Of a stretch of DNA of 64,000 bases, positions 15,516 to 25,735 are shown piece by piece. The notes under the pieces were generated by a model. It saw only the letters and a list, made by a program, of their open reading frames with translations, had not been told where the DNA came from and did not search any database. Numbering within the stretch: the first letter of the stretch is position 1; every line of letters starts with the position of its first letter. A program made the translations under genes and the position numbers. The DNA is from Hyphomicrobiales bacterium (GTDB lineage Bacteria; Pseudomonadota; Alphaproteobacteria; Rhizobiales; Beijerinckiaceae): NCBI GenBank assembly GCA_027484605.1, contig JAIXSR010000150.1, forward strand, positions 124,001-188,000, in the 5' to 3' direction.

Positions 15516-18104
15516 ATGCGGACCACGCGCCTCGCTCCATCATCGCTGGATGTCCTCTCCCATGACATGCGCGAAGGTCTGTCGCGCCGCCTGGTCGACC
15601 TGACCGGGCTGGTCCTGCTGACCATTGCCATCCTCCTGGGCCTGGCCCTCGCCTCCTGGTCGGTGGCGGATCCCAGCCTCTCCAATGCAACGACCGTGAA
15701 GGCCCGGAACTGGCTCGGCTTCCCGGGTGCGGTCGTCGCGGATCTCGCGATGCAGCTCTTCGGCATCGGCAGCGTCGGGCTTGCGGCCACCCTCGGTCTT
15801 GTCGGCAGCCGCCTCCTCTGGACGCGCGAGACCGCCGGCCTGCACTGGCGGCTGCTGATTGCCATTCTCGGCCTGATGTCCTCTGCCATCTTTGCCGCCG
15901 CCCTGCCGACGACGGAACGCTGGCCACTGCCAAGCGGGCTCGGCGGCGCCCTCGGCGATGTGCTTCTCGGCCTGACGGCCTTTCTCGGCATGGGCAGCCA
16001 GGGCTTCGGACGCCTCATCGCCGGATTGACCTTCGGTGCCTTGACCATTCTCGCTTTCGGCCTGCTCAGCCGCGGCCTTGTCCGCCGGGAAGACGATGCC
16101 GACGAGCCGGAAGACGAGCGCGAATCCGACGAGCCCTCCGCCGCGATCCTCTCGATCGGCGCCATTCTCCACGGCTTCTACATGGTCCGTGGCTTCCTTG
16201 GCCGCCTCGGACCGCTCTGGGCCCGGGGCCGTGCCCGGTTCGAGGCCCGCCGCTCCCCGGCGGAGCCCCGCCCGTTGCCGGCCGAACCCGCCCTCGCCCA
16301 GCCCGCTCCCCGGCGCATCGAACCCGGCTTCGGCCATCCCGCCGGATCGCGTGCCGAGCCGATGGTCCATTTCGACGAGGATGACGACGAGGACAGGATC
16401 CCGCCGGAGCCGCGCATGGCCCCGGCACCGCGGCAGGCGGCCCTGCCGGCCGATGTTCTGCCGGACCTCCCCGATCTGCCGGAGGGCCCCGGCCGCGTCA
16501 CGGCACCGGTCGGCTCGCTGAAGGCCGGCAAGCGGGAGAGCCGCGAGGCCCAGGTCTCGATCTTCGACCATATGGAATTCCAGTTCCCGCCCCTCTCGCT
16601 ACTCGCCGAGCCGAAGCGCAATGTCACGCCGCAGATCTCGACCGACGCACTCGAGCAGAATGCGCGGCTGCTGGAAGGCGTGCTCGACGATTTCGGCGTC
16701 CGCGGCGAGATCATCAATGTCCGTCCGGGCCCCGTGGTCACGCTTTACGAACTGGAGCCGGCCCCGGGCACGAAATCCTCGCGCGTGATCGGCCTCGCCG
16801 AGGACATCGCCCGCTCGATGAGCGCCGTCGCGGCCCGCGTCGCCGTTGTCCCCGGCCGCAACGCGATCGGCATCGAGTTGCCGAATGCCAAACGCGAGAC
16901 CGTTCTGCTGCGCGAACTGCTGGCCTCCGAGGATTTCGAGAAATCCAAGCTGCGCCTGCCGATCTGCCTCGGCAAGACGATTGGCGGCGAGCCGGTCATC
17001 GTCGATCTCGCCCGCATGCCGCATCTTCTCGTGGCCGGGACCACCGGCTCCGGCAAATCCGTGGCCATCAACACGATGATCTGCTCGCTGCTCTACCGGC
17101 TCAAGCCGGAAGATTGCCGCCTGATCATGATCGATCCGAAGATGCTGGAACTCTCGATCTATGACGGGATTCCGCATCTGCTCTCGCCCGTCGTGACCGA
17201 TCCGAAGAAGGCGGTCGTCGCCCTCAAATGGGCCGTGCGCGAGATGGAAGAGCGCTACCGCAAGATGTCGAAGATCGGCGTCCGCAACATCGACGGGTTC
17301 AATGCCCGGATGGAGGAAGCGCGCGAGCGTGGCGAATGCCTGACCCGCACGATCCAGACCGGCTACGACCGGGAGACCGGCGAGGCGCTCTACGAGGAAG
17401 AGATCATGGAGCTGGAAAAGCTCCCCTATATCGTTGTGATCGTCGACGAGATGGCCGATCTCATGCTGGTCGCCGGGAAGGAGATCGAGGGCGCCGTCCA
17501 GCGCCTGGCCCAGATGGCCCGTGCGGCCGGGATCCATATCGTGATGGCCACGCAGCGCCCTTCGGTCGATGTCATTACCGGCACGATCAAGGCGAACTTC
17601 CCGACGCGCATCTCCTTCCAGGTGACCTCGAAGATCGACAGCCGCACCATCCTCGGCGAGATGGGCGCCGAACAGCTCCTCGGCCAGGGCGACATGCTCT
17701 ATATGGCCGGCGGTGGCCGCATCAGCCGCGTGCATGGCCCCTTCGTGGCCGACCAGGAGGTCGAGAAGGTCGTCGCGCATCTCAAGACGCAGGGCCGGCC
17801 CGATTATGTTGACGCCGTCACGACCGACCTCGACGATGACGGCGCTGGCCCCGAGGGCGGCGGCGATTCCCCGGTCTTCGACAAGGGCGATTTCGGCGAC
17901 GAGAGCGCGGATCTCTATGATCAGGCCGTGGCCGTCGTGCTGCGGGACAAGAAGGCCTCGACCTCCTATGTCCAGCGTCGTCTGCAGATCGGATACAACC
18001 GCGCTGCCTCGATCATCGAGCGGATGGAGCGCGAGGGGATCGTGGGTCCGGCCAATCATGCCGGCAAACGGGAAATTCTTCTCGAATCAGCGCGAGAGGA
18101 CTAG
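15516..18104 (+). CDS. ftsK: DNA translocase FtsK
   Basis: This 862-residue protein has four membrane segments in the first 190 residues, a Pro/Glu/Arg-rich linker (about 195-340), and the RecA-like motor. The Walker A motif is GTTGSGKS at about residues 507-514, followed by [30 protein letters not shown] and Walker [36 protein letters not shown] and a C-terminal winged-helix gamma domain ([28 protein letters not shown]) complete it. It sits at the septum and pumps the terminus region to XerCD/dif. ATG 15516 has AAGGAA upstream. An earlier in-frame ATG at 15432 lacks one. Confidence 0.95.
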   Translation: MRTTRLAPSSLDVLSHDMREGLSRRLVDLTGLVLLTIAILLGLALASWSVADPSLSNATTVKARNWLGFPGAVVADLAMQLFGIGSVGLAATLGLVGSRLLWTRETAGLHWRLLIAILGLMSSAIFAAALPTTERWPLPSGLGGALGDVLLGLTAFLGMGSQGFGRLIAGLTFGALTILAFGLLSRGLVRREDDADEPEDERESDEPSAAILSIGAILHGFYMVRGFLGRLGPLWARGRARFEARRSPAEPRPLPAEPALAQPAPRRIEPGFGHPAGSRAEPMVHFDEDDDEDRIPPEPRMAPAPRQAALPADVLPDLPDLPEGPGRVTAPVGSLKAGKRESREAQVSIFDHMEFQFPPLSLLAEPKRNVTPQISTDALEQNARLLEGVLDDFGVRGEIINVRPGPVVTLYELEPAPGTKSSRVIGLAEDIARSMSAVAARVAVVPGRNAIGIELPNAKRETVLLRELLASEDFEKSKLRLPICLGKTIGGEPVIVDLARMPHLLVAGTTGSGKSVAINTMICSLLYRLKPEDCRLIMIDPKMLELSIYDGIPHLLSPVVTDPKKAVVALKWAVREMEERYRKMSKIGVRNIDGFNARMEEARERGECLTRTIQTGYDRETGEALYEEEIMELEKLPYIVVIVDEMADLMLVAGKEIEGAVQRLAQMARAAGIHIVMATQRPSVDVITGTIKANFPTRISFQVTSKIDSRTILGEMGAEQLLGQGDMLYMAGGGRISRVHGPFVADQEVEKVVAHLKTQGRPDYVDAVTTDLDDDGAGPEGGGDSPVFDKGDFGDESADLYDQAVAVVLRDKKASTSYVQRRLQIGYNRAASIIERMEREGIVGPANHAGKREILLESARED

Positions 18105-18199
18105 GATGGACCGGAAATGTCTCCATTCCGCCACAAGCGGATCCTAGGACAGTGGCCCCCGGGCCTCGCGTCATAGTTCACGAAGGATCGCGCCTCTCC

Positions 18200-18898
18200 A
18201 TGTCGAAACCGCTCTCCTGGTCTCTTGCTGGCCTGATCTGGCTCTCCGGCCTGGCTGCGGGCCTCGCGCAGGCCCCGCTCCCGCCGCAACGCCCGGCAAC
18301 GCCGGCCATGCCGGCTGCCGGTCAGCCGGGCCAGCCGGGCCAGCCGCCCAAGGTGGAGCCGCCGCCAAGCCTCGATCGCATCAATGCCTATTTCAATGGC
18401 ATGCGCGGTTTTCAGGCCAATTTCATCCAGACGGCCCCGGATGGCCGCAAGTTCGATGGCGTGCTCTACCTGCTGCGCCCGGGCCGGATGCGGTTCGAAT
18501 ATGCCGCGCCGGCCACGCTGGAGATTGTCGCCGATGGCCGCACCGTTCGGATCCTCGACCGCAAGCTCAAGACCTGGGACGATTACTATATCGGCCAGAC
18601 ACCCCTGAAATTCCTGCTCCAGCCCAAGATCGATATCGCCAAGGACACGAAGGTCCTCGACCTGAAGCGCTTCGGCCCGGAAATCATCCTGACCATCGAG
18701 GACAAGAGCACGCTCGGCGGCACCTCGCGCATCCGCGTGATCTTCGACGGGGAATCCTACGCGTTGAAGGAATGGATCGTGACAGACCCGCAAGGCAGCG
18801 ACACCCGCGTCGCGCTGTCGAACGTCAATCTCGCAGCCCTGCCGGACAGGTCGCTCTTCGTGATCGATGAACTGAAGGTCGTCGAGCCGAAAAACTGA
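18200..18898 (+). CDS. lolA: Outer-membrane lipoprotein carrier protein LolA
   Basis: This 232-residue periplasmic chaperone carries lipoproteins from the LolCDE exporter to the outer membrane. It has a signal peptide (about residues 1-26, ending GLAQA), then an unusual Pro/Gln/Gly-rich segment (about 27-58 with GQPGQPGQPP) before the LolA fold: INAYFNGMRGFQANFIQTAPDGRKFDGVLYLLRPGRMRFEYAAPATLEIVADG, then LKFLLQPKIDIA and YALKEWIVTDPQGSDTRVALSNV. ATG 18200 is chosen because an AAGGA lies upstream and a signal peptide follows. It is 95 bp behind ftsK, a neighbourhood common in alphaproteobacteria. Confidence 0.88.
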   Translation: MSKPLSWSLAGLIWLSGLAAGLAQAPLPPQRPATPAMPAAGQPGQPGQPPKVEPPPSLDRINAYFNGMRGFQANFIQTAPDGRKFDGVLYLLRPGRMRFEYAAPATLEIVADGRTVRILDRKLKTWDDYYIGQTPLKFLLQPKIDIAKDTKVLDLKRFGPEIILTIEDKSTLGGTSRIRVIFDGESYALKEWIVTDPQGSDTRVALSNVNLAALPDRSLFVIDELKVVEPKN

Positions 18899-19027
18899 GG
18901 GACGAGGACTGCGCCTGGCCGTGGGGCGGGGAAAACCCGGCCTGATGCGCTTTCTTCCGCCGTCTTCCCTTTGGCCGCTCGCTGCAGGTCAGCTATGAAG
19001 GGCCAAGCGATCATGGCCGGAGCCCTC

Positions 19028-19843
19028 ATGCCCGAATACCTGTCCATTGCCACCTGGAACATCAATTCGGTTCGCCTGCGAATCGATCTGGTCGGCCGTT
19101 TCCTGACCGAACAGGCCCCGGACGTCCTGTGCCTTCAGGAAACCAAATGCCCGAATGACGTGTTCCCCACGGCGGCCTTCGACAAGCTCGGCTACCGGCA
19201 CAAGGCCTATATCGGCATCAAGGGCTATAACGGCGTGGCCATCCTGTCGAAGCGGCCGCTGACGCCGCTGGCGCCCCGCTCCATGTGCCAGCGCGAGGAT
19301 GCGCGCCATATCGCCGCGCGGATCGGCGAGGGCCCCAGGGCCATCACGCTGCACAATTTCTACGTTCCCGCCGGTGGCGATATCGCCGATCCCGAACAGA
19401 ATCAGAAATTCGCGCACAAACTCGCCTTTGTCGAGGAGCTGAAGCAATTCTCGGAGACCCTGCGTCCGCAGGAACCCCGGACAGTCATTGTTGGCGACTT
19501 CAACATCGCTCCGCTCGAACACGATGTCTGGAGCCACAAGCAACTTCTGGATGTCGTCAGCCATACGCCGGTCGAGACGCGGAACCTGACCGAGGTTTTC
19601 GAGGCCGGCGACTGGCATGACGTGGTCCGTGCCCAGTGGCCCGAGCCCCGCAAGGTCTATTCCTGGTGGAGCTACCGCTCGCCGGATTGGGACAAGGCGG
19701 ACAAGGGCCGGCGGCTGGATCATGTCTGGGTCGGGCGCGGCCTTGCCGGCGGGACGGCAGATGTGTCGATCCATCGCGATGCCCGTGGCTGGGAACGGCC
19801 CTCCGACCATGTCCCCGTCATGGCCCGGATCCAGATCGACTGA
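19028..19843 (+). CDS. xth: Exodeoxyribonuclease III
   Basis: This 271-residue Mg-dependent AP endonuclease and 3' exonuclease acts in base excision repair. Motifs in order are ATWNINSVRLR, LCLQETK with the metal-binding Glu, YNGVAILSK, NFYVPAGGD, VGDFNIAP with the catalytic Asp and Asn, YSWWSYR, RLDHVWV and a final PSDHVPVMARI with the catalytic His. The length fits XthA. Several in-frame ATGs lie upstream. ATG 19028 is chosen because GGAG precedes it and the family begins at PEYLSIATWN. It stops 3 bp before the convergent CNB-domain gene stop. Confidence 0.93.
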   Translation: MPEYLSIATWNINSVRLRIDLVGRFLTEQAPDVLCLQETKCPNDVFPTAAFDKLGYRHKAYIGIKGYNGVAILSKRPLTPLAPRSMCQREDARHIAARIGEGPRAITLHNFYVPAGGDIADPEQNQKFAHKLAFVEELKQFSETLRPQEPRTVIVGDFNIAPLEHDVWSHKQLLDVVSHTPVETRNLTEVFEAGDWHDVVRAQWPEPRKVYSWWSYRSPDWDKADKGRRLDHVWVGRGLAGGTADVSIHRDARGWERPSDHVPVMARIQID

Positions 19844-19846
19844 GGG

Positions 19847-20290
19847 TCAGAGCCCGGAAATCCGGGCCAGCCGGTCAGCCATCTGCCGGGTCTGGCGCGC
19901 GAGATAATTCCGCATCGCCAGCGCGCTCTCGGGATGGGCCTCGAGAACCTTCACCATCAGCTCGCGCGAGAAATACATCACCGTGGCCCCGTCGCGGACC
20001 ACCGCGGTGGCAGGGCGCTGGATCGCCGCCACAAGGGCCAGCTGGCCGATCAGCGAACCCGGCCCGAACACATGGGGCGATGGCGCACCGTCATCGCTGC
20101 GGTCGAGAACGATCTCGCCGCTGACCACGAGGAAACCGCCATCGGCCGGATCGCCGCGCCGGAAAAGGATATCCCCCGCCCGCAATTGCCGGCGGATGGC
20201 CGAGAAGCCCAGCAGGCGCAGGGCCTCGGGGTCCACCGATTCGAAGATCGGCAGGTCTCTCAGCAGGAGGATGAGATCATCGAGCCGCAT
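19847..20290 (-). CDS. Cyclic-nucleotide-binding domain protein without HTH
   Basis: This 147-residue protein is essentially one Crp/Fnr-type cyclic-nucleotide-binding domain: LRDLPIFESVDPEALRLLGFSAIRRQLRAGDILFRRGDPADGGFLVVSGEIVL, then GPGSLIGQLALVAAIQRPATAVVRDGATVMYFSRELM. The Glu and Arg of the cAMP phosphate cassette are replaced (LIGQLAL...RPATAV keeps only the Arg), so the ligand is uncertain. It ends without a helix-turn-helix, so it is not a DNA-binding Crp by itself. It starts 8 bp after the response regulator stop, with GAGG upstream, so the two are probably one transcript. Confidence 0.75.
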   Translation of the reverse strand: MRLDDLILLLRDLPIFESVDPEALRLLGFSAIRRQLRAGDILFRRGDPADGGFLVVSGEIVLDRSDDGAPSPHVFGPGSLIGQLALVAAIQRPATAVVRDGATVMYFSRELMVKVLEAHPESALAMRNYLARQTRQMADRLARISGL

Positions 20291-20298
20291 GACGGGCC

Positions 20299-20985
20299 TC
20301 AGGGAACCAGGCGATAACCGCCGCTTTCCGTGACGAGAATGCGCGCCCGGCCGGGATCGACCTCGATCTTCTGCCGGAGCCGGTAGATATGCGTCTCGAG
20401 CGTATGGGTCGTGACATTCGAATTGTAGCCCCATACCTCCTGGAGGAGCACGTCACGGCCGACGACACGCTGCCCCGCGCGATAGAGGAAGCGCAGGATA
20501 GCGGTTTCCTTTTCCGTCAGGCGGATCTTCGAGCCCTTGTCGGTGACGAGGAGCTTGGCTCCGGGCCGGAAGGAATAGGGCCCGATCGTGAAGATCGCAT
20601 CATCGCTGGCCTCGTGCTGGCGCAGATGCGCCCGGATCCGGGCCAGCAGGACCGCGAAGCGGAACGGCTTGGTGACATAATCATTCGCACCGGCTTCAAG
20701 GCCGAGGATGGTATCCGCTTCGCCATCATGCCCCGTCAGCATGATGATCGGCGAGCGGAACCCTGCCTTCCGGAGGATCTTGACGGCCTCGCGCCCATCG
20801 ATGTCCGGCAGCCCCACATCCATCACGACCAGATCGAAATGGTCGCTCTTGGCCATCTGGACGGCCGCTGTGCCGGAATCCACCTGCTTGGTCTGGAATT
20901 CATCATAGAGCTGCAGCTGCTCGACCAGCGCCGAACGGAGTTCATTATCGTCGTCGCAGACCAGGATTTTGCGGACGTTGCTCAT
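20299..20985 (-). CDS. OmpR-family two-component response regulator
   Basis: This 228-residue protein has a receiver domain (acidic pocket D11-D13, phosphoacceptor D56 in VVMDVGLPD, T84 in MLTGHD, K106 in VTKPFRF) and a winged-helix output domain (about 130-228) with LTEKETAILRFLYRAGQRVVGRDVLLQEVWGYNSNVTTHTLETHIYRLRQKIE. The receiver LEAGANDYVTKPFRFAVLLARIRAHLRQHEA recalls the conserved alphaproteobacterial envelope regulator CenR, but that name is not certain enough to assign. No histidine kinase lies nearby. ATG 20985 is preceded by GGGAAAG. The downstream CNB protein may be a partner. Confidence 0.88.
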   Translation of the reverse strand: MSNVRKILVCDDDNELRSALVEQLQLYDEFQTKQVDSGTAAVQMAKSDHFDLVVMDVGLPDIDGREAVKILRKAGFRSPIIMLTGHDGEADTILGLEAGANDYVTKPFRFAVLLARIRAHLRQHEASDDAIFTIGPYSFRPGAKLLVTDKGSKIRLTEKETAILRFLYRAGQRVVGRDVLLQEVWGYNSNVTTHTLETHIYRLRQKIEVDPGRARILVTESGGYRLVP

Positions 20986-21072
20986 CACTTTCCCCAGATT
21001 GCGGCCAGCCCTGGCAATCCCCCCGCGCCGGCCCCGAACACGTTGCTTCACTTCGCCCCGAAATGGCAAGTT

Positions 21073-21105
21073 ATTCCCTCGAATCAAAGGGAATTCCGGT
21101 GATTC
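21073..21105. promoter_or_regulatory. Overlapping inverted repeats in the response regulator / transpeptidase intergenic region
   Basis: ATTCCC (21073-21078) pairs with GGGAAT (21089-21094), and GAATCA (21081-21086) pairs with TGATTC (21100-21105). The two 6-bp repeats interleave, 40-70 bp before the chosen transpeptidase start and about 90-120 bp before the regulator start. The arrangement suits a regulator site for one of the divergent genes, perhaps autoregulation, but 6-bp arms can arise by chance. Confidence 0.3.
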
Positions 21106-21144
21106 ACGCGATTGTGCGGCGATGTGATTGAAAAGAGCCCCGAA

Positions 21145-21690
21145 ATGCTCAAGCAGAGACCCCGGACCTTCTTCATCGACCGGACCGGCTTCACCCGGAA
21201 CGGGCGCGTGCCGCATGTCGCCAGCCTGCGATTCGGCATGATCCGGTGGCCCTGCCGCATCGGCCGGACAGGGATCCGCCATGACAAGCGCGAGGGCGAC
21301 GGCGCGACTCCCGCCGCGATTCTCCGGCCGGTCCGGGGCTTCTGGCGGGCCGACAGGCGCCTCCGGCCGCCGACGGGCCTGGCCATGCGGCCGCTCCGGC
21401 CCGGCGATGGCTGGTGCGAGACGCCGGGCGACCGCGCGTATAACCGGCTGGTCAGGAAACCCTATGGCGCCAGCCACGAGGACATGATGCGGCCCGACGC
21501 GCTCTATGACATCGTGGTCGAGCTCGACTGGAACCGCCTTCCGCGCCGGCAGGGCCGAGGCAGCGCGATCTTTCTGCATCTCACCCGGCCGGAAGGCGGG
21601 CCGACGGCGGGCTGCCTCGCCCTGCCGCGCGCCTGGCTTGATCGGCTGATGCTGCGGCTTGACCGCCGGTCGCGATTCATCATCCGCTGA
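21145..21690 (+). CDS. L,D-transpeptidase family protein (YkuD domain)
   Basis: This 181-residue protein has the YkuD-type core KREGDGATPAAI, GWCETPGDRAYNRLV, MMRPDALYDIVVELDWN and GRGSAIFLHLTRPEGGPTAGCLALP, with the catalytic His in FLHLT and the catalytic Cys in TAGCLALP. Such enzymes make 3-3 peptidoglycan cross-links or attach proteins to peptidoglycan in the periplasm. No clear signal peptide is visible, which is usual for this short subfamily and leaves location open. ATG 21145 is used. GTG 21124 and TTG 21112 are alternative in-frame starts. It is divergent from the response regulator. Confidence 0.8.
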   Translation: MLKQRPRTFFIDRTGFTRNGRVPHVASLRFGMIRWPCRIGRTGIRHDKREGDGATPAAILRPVRGFWRADRRLRPPTGLAMRPLRPGDGWCETPGDRAYNRLVRKPYGASHEDMMRPDALYDIVVELDWNRLPRRQGRGSAIFLHLTRPEGGPTAGCLALPRAWLDRLMLRLDRRSRFIIR

Positions 21691-21716
21691 CAGGATCCAC
21701 GCCGGCCCTGGCAGCC

Positions 21717-22391
21717 TCAGTGCCGCGCGCCGAAAATGGCCGATCCCACGCGCACATGGGTGGCGCCCAGCTGGATGGCGGCCTCGTAATCGGCACTCAT
21801 GCCCATGGAGAGGATCGACAGCCCCTCGACGCGGGCAAGACGCGCGAGAAGCGCGAAATGAGCCGAGGGCGGCGCCTCTGCAGGCGGGATGCACATCAAC
21901 CCCTCGGGCAGGAGACCGTATTCCTCGCGGCATTGCCGGAGAAAGGCCGGCAGCTCGCGCGGGTCGATCCCGGCCTTCTGCGGTTCAGCCCCTGTATTGA
22001 CCTGCACAAGCAGGCGGGGCGCGCGGCCCTGCTTCTGGATTTCCTTCTGGAGTGCAGCGGCAAGGGAAGGCCGGTCCAGCGTCTGGATCACATCGAACAA
22101 GGCCACCGCCTCCCGCACCTTGTTGGTCTGGAGCGGGCCGATCAGGTGCAGCTCGAGGCCGGGAAAGGCCTCGCGGAGGGCCGGCCATCTGGACTGGGCT
22201 TCCTGGACGCGATTCTCGCCGAAGACGCGATGGCCGGCCTCCAGGGCAGGCCGGATCCGCTCGGCGGGCATGGTCTTGGAGACAGCAACGAGCGCGACGG
22301 AACCGGCGGGACGGTCGAAATCCTTTTCCGCCCGGCGAATCGATTCCGCGACAAGCGCCAGCTGCGGGGCGACATCGTCATGCTCGGTCAT
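21717..22391 (-). CDS. YggS-family PLP homeostasis protein
   Basis: This 224-residue alanine-racemase-like single-barrel protein binds PLP and buffers it in the cytoplasm (PLPHP/YggS/COG0325). The PLP lysine is K39 in LVAVSKTMPAERI, followed by FGENRVQEA, LHLIGPLQTNKV, VQVNTGAEPQKAGI, LSMGMSADYEAAI and VRVGSAIFGAR, all family hallmarks. AAAGGA precedes ATG 22391. It is divergent from leuS across 142 bp and convergent with the transpeptidase gene. Confidence 0.92.
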   Translation of the reverse strand: MTEHDDVAPQLALVAESIRRAEKDFDRPAGSVALVAVSKTMPAERIRPALEAGHRVFGENRVQEAQSRWPALREAFPGLELHLIGPLQTNKVREAVALFDVIQTLDRPSLAAALQKEIQKQGRAPRLLVQVNTGAEPQKAGIDPRELPAFLRQCREEYGLLPEGLMCIPPAEAPPSAHFALLARLARVEGLSILSMGMSADYEAAIQLGATHVRVGSAIFGARH

Positions 22392-22533
22392 CGGATTGTC
22401 CTTTCATCGCCCGGTTGCCGGGCCTTCTCGCGCAAATCGTCGTTGACCGTAAAGCGGTTATGATGTCCATACCCAACGCTTCGGACGTCTATTTCCTCAA
22501 GCACATAGCCCCCTGTTCAGCCGTACCGGAACC

Positions 22534-25122
22534 ATGACCCAGACAAGCCGCTACAATTTCCGCGAATCCGAACGCCGCTGGCAGGCGGTCTGGGAGGATC
22601 AGAAGGTCTTCGAGACCCGGACAGATGATCCCCGGCCGAAATACTATGTCCTGGAGATGTTTCCCTATCCGTCCGGCCGCATTCACATGGGGCATGTGCG
22701 GAATTATGCCATGGGCGATGTGGTCGCGCGCTACCGGCGCGCCCGCGGCTTCGCCGTGCTGCATCCGATGGGATGGGATGCGTTCGGCATGCCCGCCGAG
22801 AATGCCGCGATGGAGAAGAAGACCCATCCTGCGGCCTGGACCTATGCCAATATCGCGACGATGAAGGGCCAGCTCAAGTCGATGGGCCTGTCGCTCGACT
22901 GGAGCCGCGAATTCGCGACCTGCGATCCGACCTATTACAAGCACCAGCAGCGCATGTTCCTCGACTTCCTGAAAGCGGGACTGGTGGCGCGCAAGACGTC
23001 GAAGGTGAACTGGGATCCCGTCGACCAGACCGTGCTGGCCAACGAGCAGGTGCTCGATGGCCGCGGCTGGCGTTCCGGTGCGCTGGTCGAGCAGCGCGAA
23101 CTGACGCAATGGTTCCTGCGGATCTCCGATCATTCGGAGGAACTCCTGAATGCCCTCGGCTCGCTGGACCGCTGGCCGGAAAAGGTTCGGCTGATGCAGG
23201 CCAACTGGATCGGGCGCTCGGAAGGCCTGACCATGCGCTGGGCCGTCATTCCCGAAACCGCGCCTGCCGGCCTGGCGGATATCGAGATCTACACCACCCG
23301 CCCGGATACCCTGTTCGGCGCGAGCTTCCTGGCCGTGGCCGCCGATCACCCGGTTGCGCGCGCCGCCGGCGTCAAGGACCCGGAAATCCAGGCCTTCATC
23401 GAGGAGTGCCGCCGCATGGGCACCTCGCAGGCTACGCTCGACACAGCCGAGAAGAAGGGCATGGATACCGGCATCCGCGTCGCCCATCCGTTGAAGCCGG
23501 GCGAAACCCTGCCGGTCTATATCGCCAATTTCATCCTGATGGATTACGGCACCGGCGCCATTTTCGGCTGCCCGGCCCATGACCAGCGTGACCATGATTT
23601 CGCAACGAGATATGCATTGCCGATCATTCCGGTCGTGCGCGCTGCCGACCTGACGGATGCCGCCGCCAATGCGGCCTTCGATCCCGCCGCGCCGGCGCAG
23701 GATGGCGAGGGAATCCTGTTCAATTCTGGCTTCCTGGACGGCCTGGCTGTCAATGAGGCCAAGGAACGCATCATCCGTCATTTCGAGGCCGAATCGACCG
23801 GGACCCGGACCGTTAATTACCGTCTGCGTGACTGGGGCATCTCGCGCCAGCGCTACTGGGGCTGCCCGATCCCCGTCATCCATTGCGACGATTGCGGAAT
23901 CGTTCCGGTGCCGAACAAGGATCTGCCGGTCAGGTTGCCGGAGGATGTCTCCTTCGACCTGCCGGGCAACCCTCTTGACCGCCACCCGAGCTGGAAGCAT
24001 TGCGCCTGCCCGTCCTGCGGCAAGCAAGCCCGGCGCGAAACCGACACGATGGATACATTCGTGGATTCCTCGTGGTACTTCGCCCGCTTCACCGACCCGT
24101 TCAATGCCGAAGCGCCGACCAGCATGCCCGCCATCGCGAAATGGCTGCCTGTCGACCAGTATATCGGCGGGATCGAGCATGCGATCCTTCATCTGCTCTA
24201 TTCCCGCTTCTTCACGCGCGCCATGACCGCGACCGGCCATGCCAACCTGTCCGAGCCCTTTGCGGGCCTGTTCACGCAAGGCATGGTGGTTCACGAGACC
24301 TACAAGGGCCCGGACGGCGCCTGGGTTCCGCCAGCCGATATCCGGATCGAGAGCGTCGACGGCCAGCGCAAGGCTTTCCTGATGGAGTCCGGCGCGGAAG
24401 TCGCAATCGGCTCGATCGAGAAGATGTCGAAGTCGAAAAAGAACGTCGTCGATCCGGACGACATCATTGCCAGCTACGGCGCCGATACCGCCCGCTGGTT
24501 CAGGCTGTCGGATTCGCCGCCCGAACGTGACGTCATCTGGAGCGAGGAAGGCGTGCAGGGCGCCTCACGCTTCGTGCAGAAGGTGTGGCGGCTTGTCGGC
24601 GAGGCTTCCTCCCTCCCGGAGGGCGATGGCAGTACGGCCGTCACGCCTGTCCTGAAGGCCGCCTACAAGGCTGTGCTGGCCGTCGAGGACGACCTCGAGC
24701 GCCTGCGCTTCAACCGTTGCATCGCGCATGTCCATGACCTCTCCAACACGATCGGGGCCGCGCTCGCCGCCGGGGAGAAGGGCGCTGATATCCGGATCGC
24801 CACCCGGATGATGGTGCAGCTCTTCGCACCGATGATGCCGCATCTGGCCGAAGAATGCTGGACGCTCCTCGGCGGCGATGGCCTGATCGCGAATGCCGGG
24901 TGGCCCGCGATTGATCGTGACCTCGCGCGTGATTCGGTCATCAGCATTCCGGTTCAGGTGAACGGCAAGAAGCGCGGCGAGATCGAGATCCCGGCCGATG
25001 CCCCGAATGACACCGTGGAGGCCATTCTGAGGGCCCATCCGGACCTTGGCCATTGGCTGGGTGGTCAGGCCATCAGAAAGGTCATTGTCGTGCCGAAGCG
25101 GATCGTGAATATTGTGGCCTGA
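22534..25122 (+). CDS. leuS: Leucyl-tRNA synthetase
   Basis: This 862-residue class I synthetase has the HIGH motif as HMGH at residues 51-54 ([17 protein letters not shown]), a CP1 editing domain with [14 protein letters not shown], a LeuS zinc-region CxxC segment, SSWYFARF, and KMSKS at 630-634 followed by KKNVVDPDD. The anticodon-binding helices and a [16 protein letters not shown]-terminal domain are complete. The length is normal (about 860). It leads a rightward operon with lptE (10 bp gap) and holA. Confidence 0.97.
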   Translation: MTQTSRYNFRESERRWQAVWEDQKVFETRTDDPRPKYYVLEMFPYPSGRIHMGHVRNYAMGDVVARYRRARGFAVLHPMGWDAFGMPAENAAMEKKTHPAAWTYANIATMKGQLKSMGLSLDWSREFATCDPTYYKHQQRMFLDFLKAGLVARKTSKVNWDPVDQTVLANEQVLDGRGWRSGALVEQRELTQWFLRISDHSEELLNALGSLDRWPEKVRLMQANWIGRSEGLTMRWAVIPETAPAGLADIEIYTTRPDTLFGASFLAVAADHPVARAAGVKDPEIQAFIEECRRMGTSQATLDTAEKKGMDTGIRVAHPLKPGETLPVYIANFILMDYGTGAIFGCPAHDQRDHDFATRYALPIIPVVRAADLTDAAANAAFDPAAPAQDGEGILFNSGFLDGLAVNEAKERIIRHFEAESTGTRTVNYRLRDWGISRQRYWGCPIPVIHCDDCGIVPVPNKDLPVRLPEDVSFDLPGNPLDRHPSWKHCACPSCGKQARRETDTMDTFVDSSWYFARFTDPFNAEAPTSMPAIAKWLPVDQYIGGIEHAILHLLYSRFFTRAMTATGHANLSEPFAGLFTQGMVVHETYKGPDGAWVPPADIRIESVDGQRKAFLMESGAEVAIGSIEKMSKSKKNVVDPDDIIASYGADTARWFRLSDSPPERDVIWSEEGVQGASRFVQKVWRLVGEASSLPEGDGSTAVTPVLKAAYKAVLAVEDDLERLRFNRCIAHVHDLSNTIGAALAAGEKGADIRIATRMMVQLFAPMMPHLAEECWTLLGGDGLIANAGWPAIDRDLARDSVISIPVQVNGKKRGEIEIPADAPNDTVEAILRAHPDLGHWLGGQAIRKVIVVPKRIVNIVA

Positions 25123-25132
25123 GGAGAGAGAC

Positions 25133-25726
25133 ATGGTTCGGTCATCGTCGCGGGTCTTTCTGCTGGCAGGGCTTCTTGGCCTCGGCGGATGCATCCAGCC
25201 TGTTCACCAGCCAACAGTGGGCGGGCAATCCCGCATCGCGTCTGAACTGGCCCAGGTCTCCGTGGACCGGATCGATGGCTATCTCGGCTATCAGCTCAAA
25301 TCCGAACTCGATTTCCTGCTGACCGGCGGGTCCGCGCCGACGGCCGGCGGCCGTTACGTGCTGAAGGTCAAGACCCAGCAATCCAAGGCCTCCAGCATTA
25401 TCGACGCCTCGACCGGACGGGCCCAGATCGCCACGCTCCAGATCGAGGCGGTCTATGTCCTCGTCGACCAGCAGCAGGGCGGCCGGATCCGGACATCGGG
25501 GAAGACCTTCGCTTCGGCCTCCTTCGACCGGTCACAGCTTCGCTTTGCAACGCTCCGGGCCGAACGGGATGCAGAGGAAAAGGTGGCGAAATCGCTCGCG
25601 GAGCGTCTTCGGATCATCATCAGCGCTGCCTTGGCGCGGGATGCGGCGGGGGCGGGCAACAATGTGCCGCAACTCAGCCCGCAGGATCCGGACCAACCGA
25701 GTGCAGAGCCCGGCGACGAGAGCTGA
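25133..25726 (+). CDS. lptE: LPS-assembly lipoprotein LptE
   Basis: This 197-residue protein has a lipoprotein signal: basic start, hydrophobic stretch and lipobox LGGC with Cys20. The mature part (VGGQSRIASELAQVSVDRIDGYLGYQLKSELDFLLTG, ATLQIEAVYVLVDQQQGG and a long C-terminal helix VAKSLAERLRIIISAAL) fits LptE, the outer-membrane plug of the LptD translocon. Assignment rests on the lipobox, size and the leuS-lptE-holA order, which is conserved in proteobacteria. Primary sequence identity in this family is low. GAGGAGAG lies upstream of ATG 25133. Confidence 0.85.
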   Translation: MVRSSSRVFLLAGLLGLGGCIQPVHQPTVGGQSRIASELAQVSVDRIDGYLGYQLKSELDFLLTGGSAPTAGGRYVLKVKTQQSKASSIIDASTGRAQIATLQIEAVYVLVDQQQGGRIRTSGKTFASASFDRSQLRFATLRAERDAEEKVAKSLAERLRIIISAALARDAAGAGNNVPQLSPQDPDQPSAEPGDES

Positions 25727-25735
25727 CGTCACGGC

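Noticed and set aside
22409-22423. GCCCGG-ttg-CCGGGC hairpin between yggS and leuS as a terminator
   Set aside because: It lies between divergent genes, near their 5' ends, and lacks a U-run.
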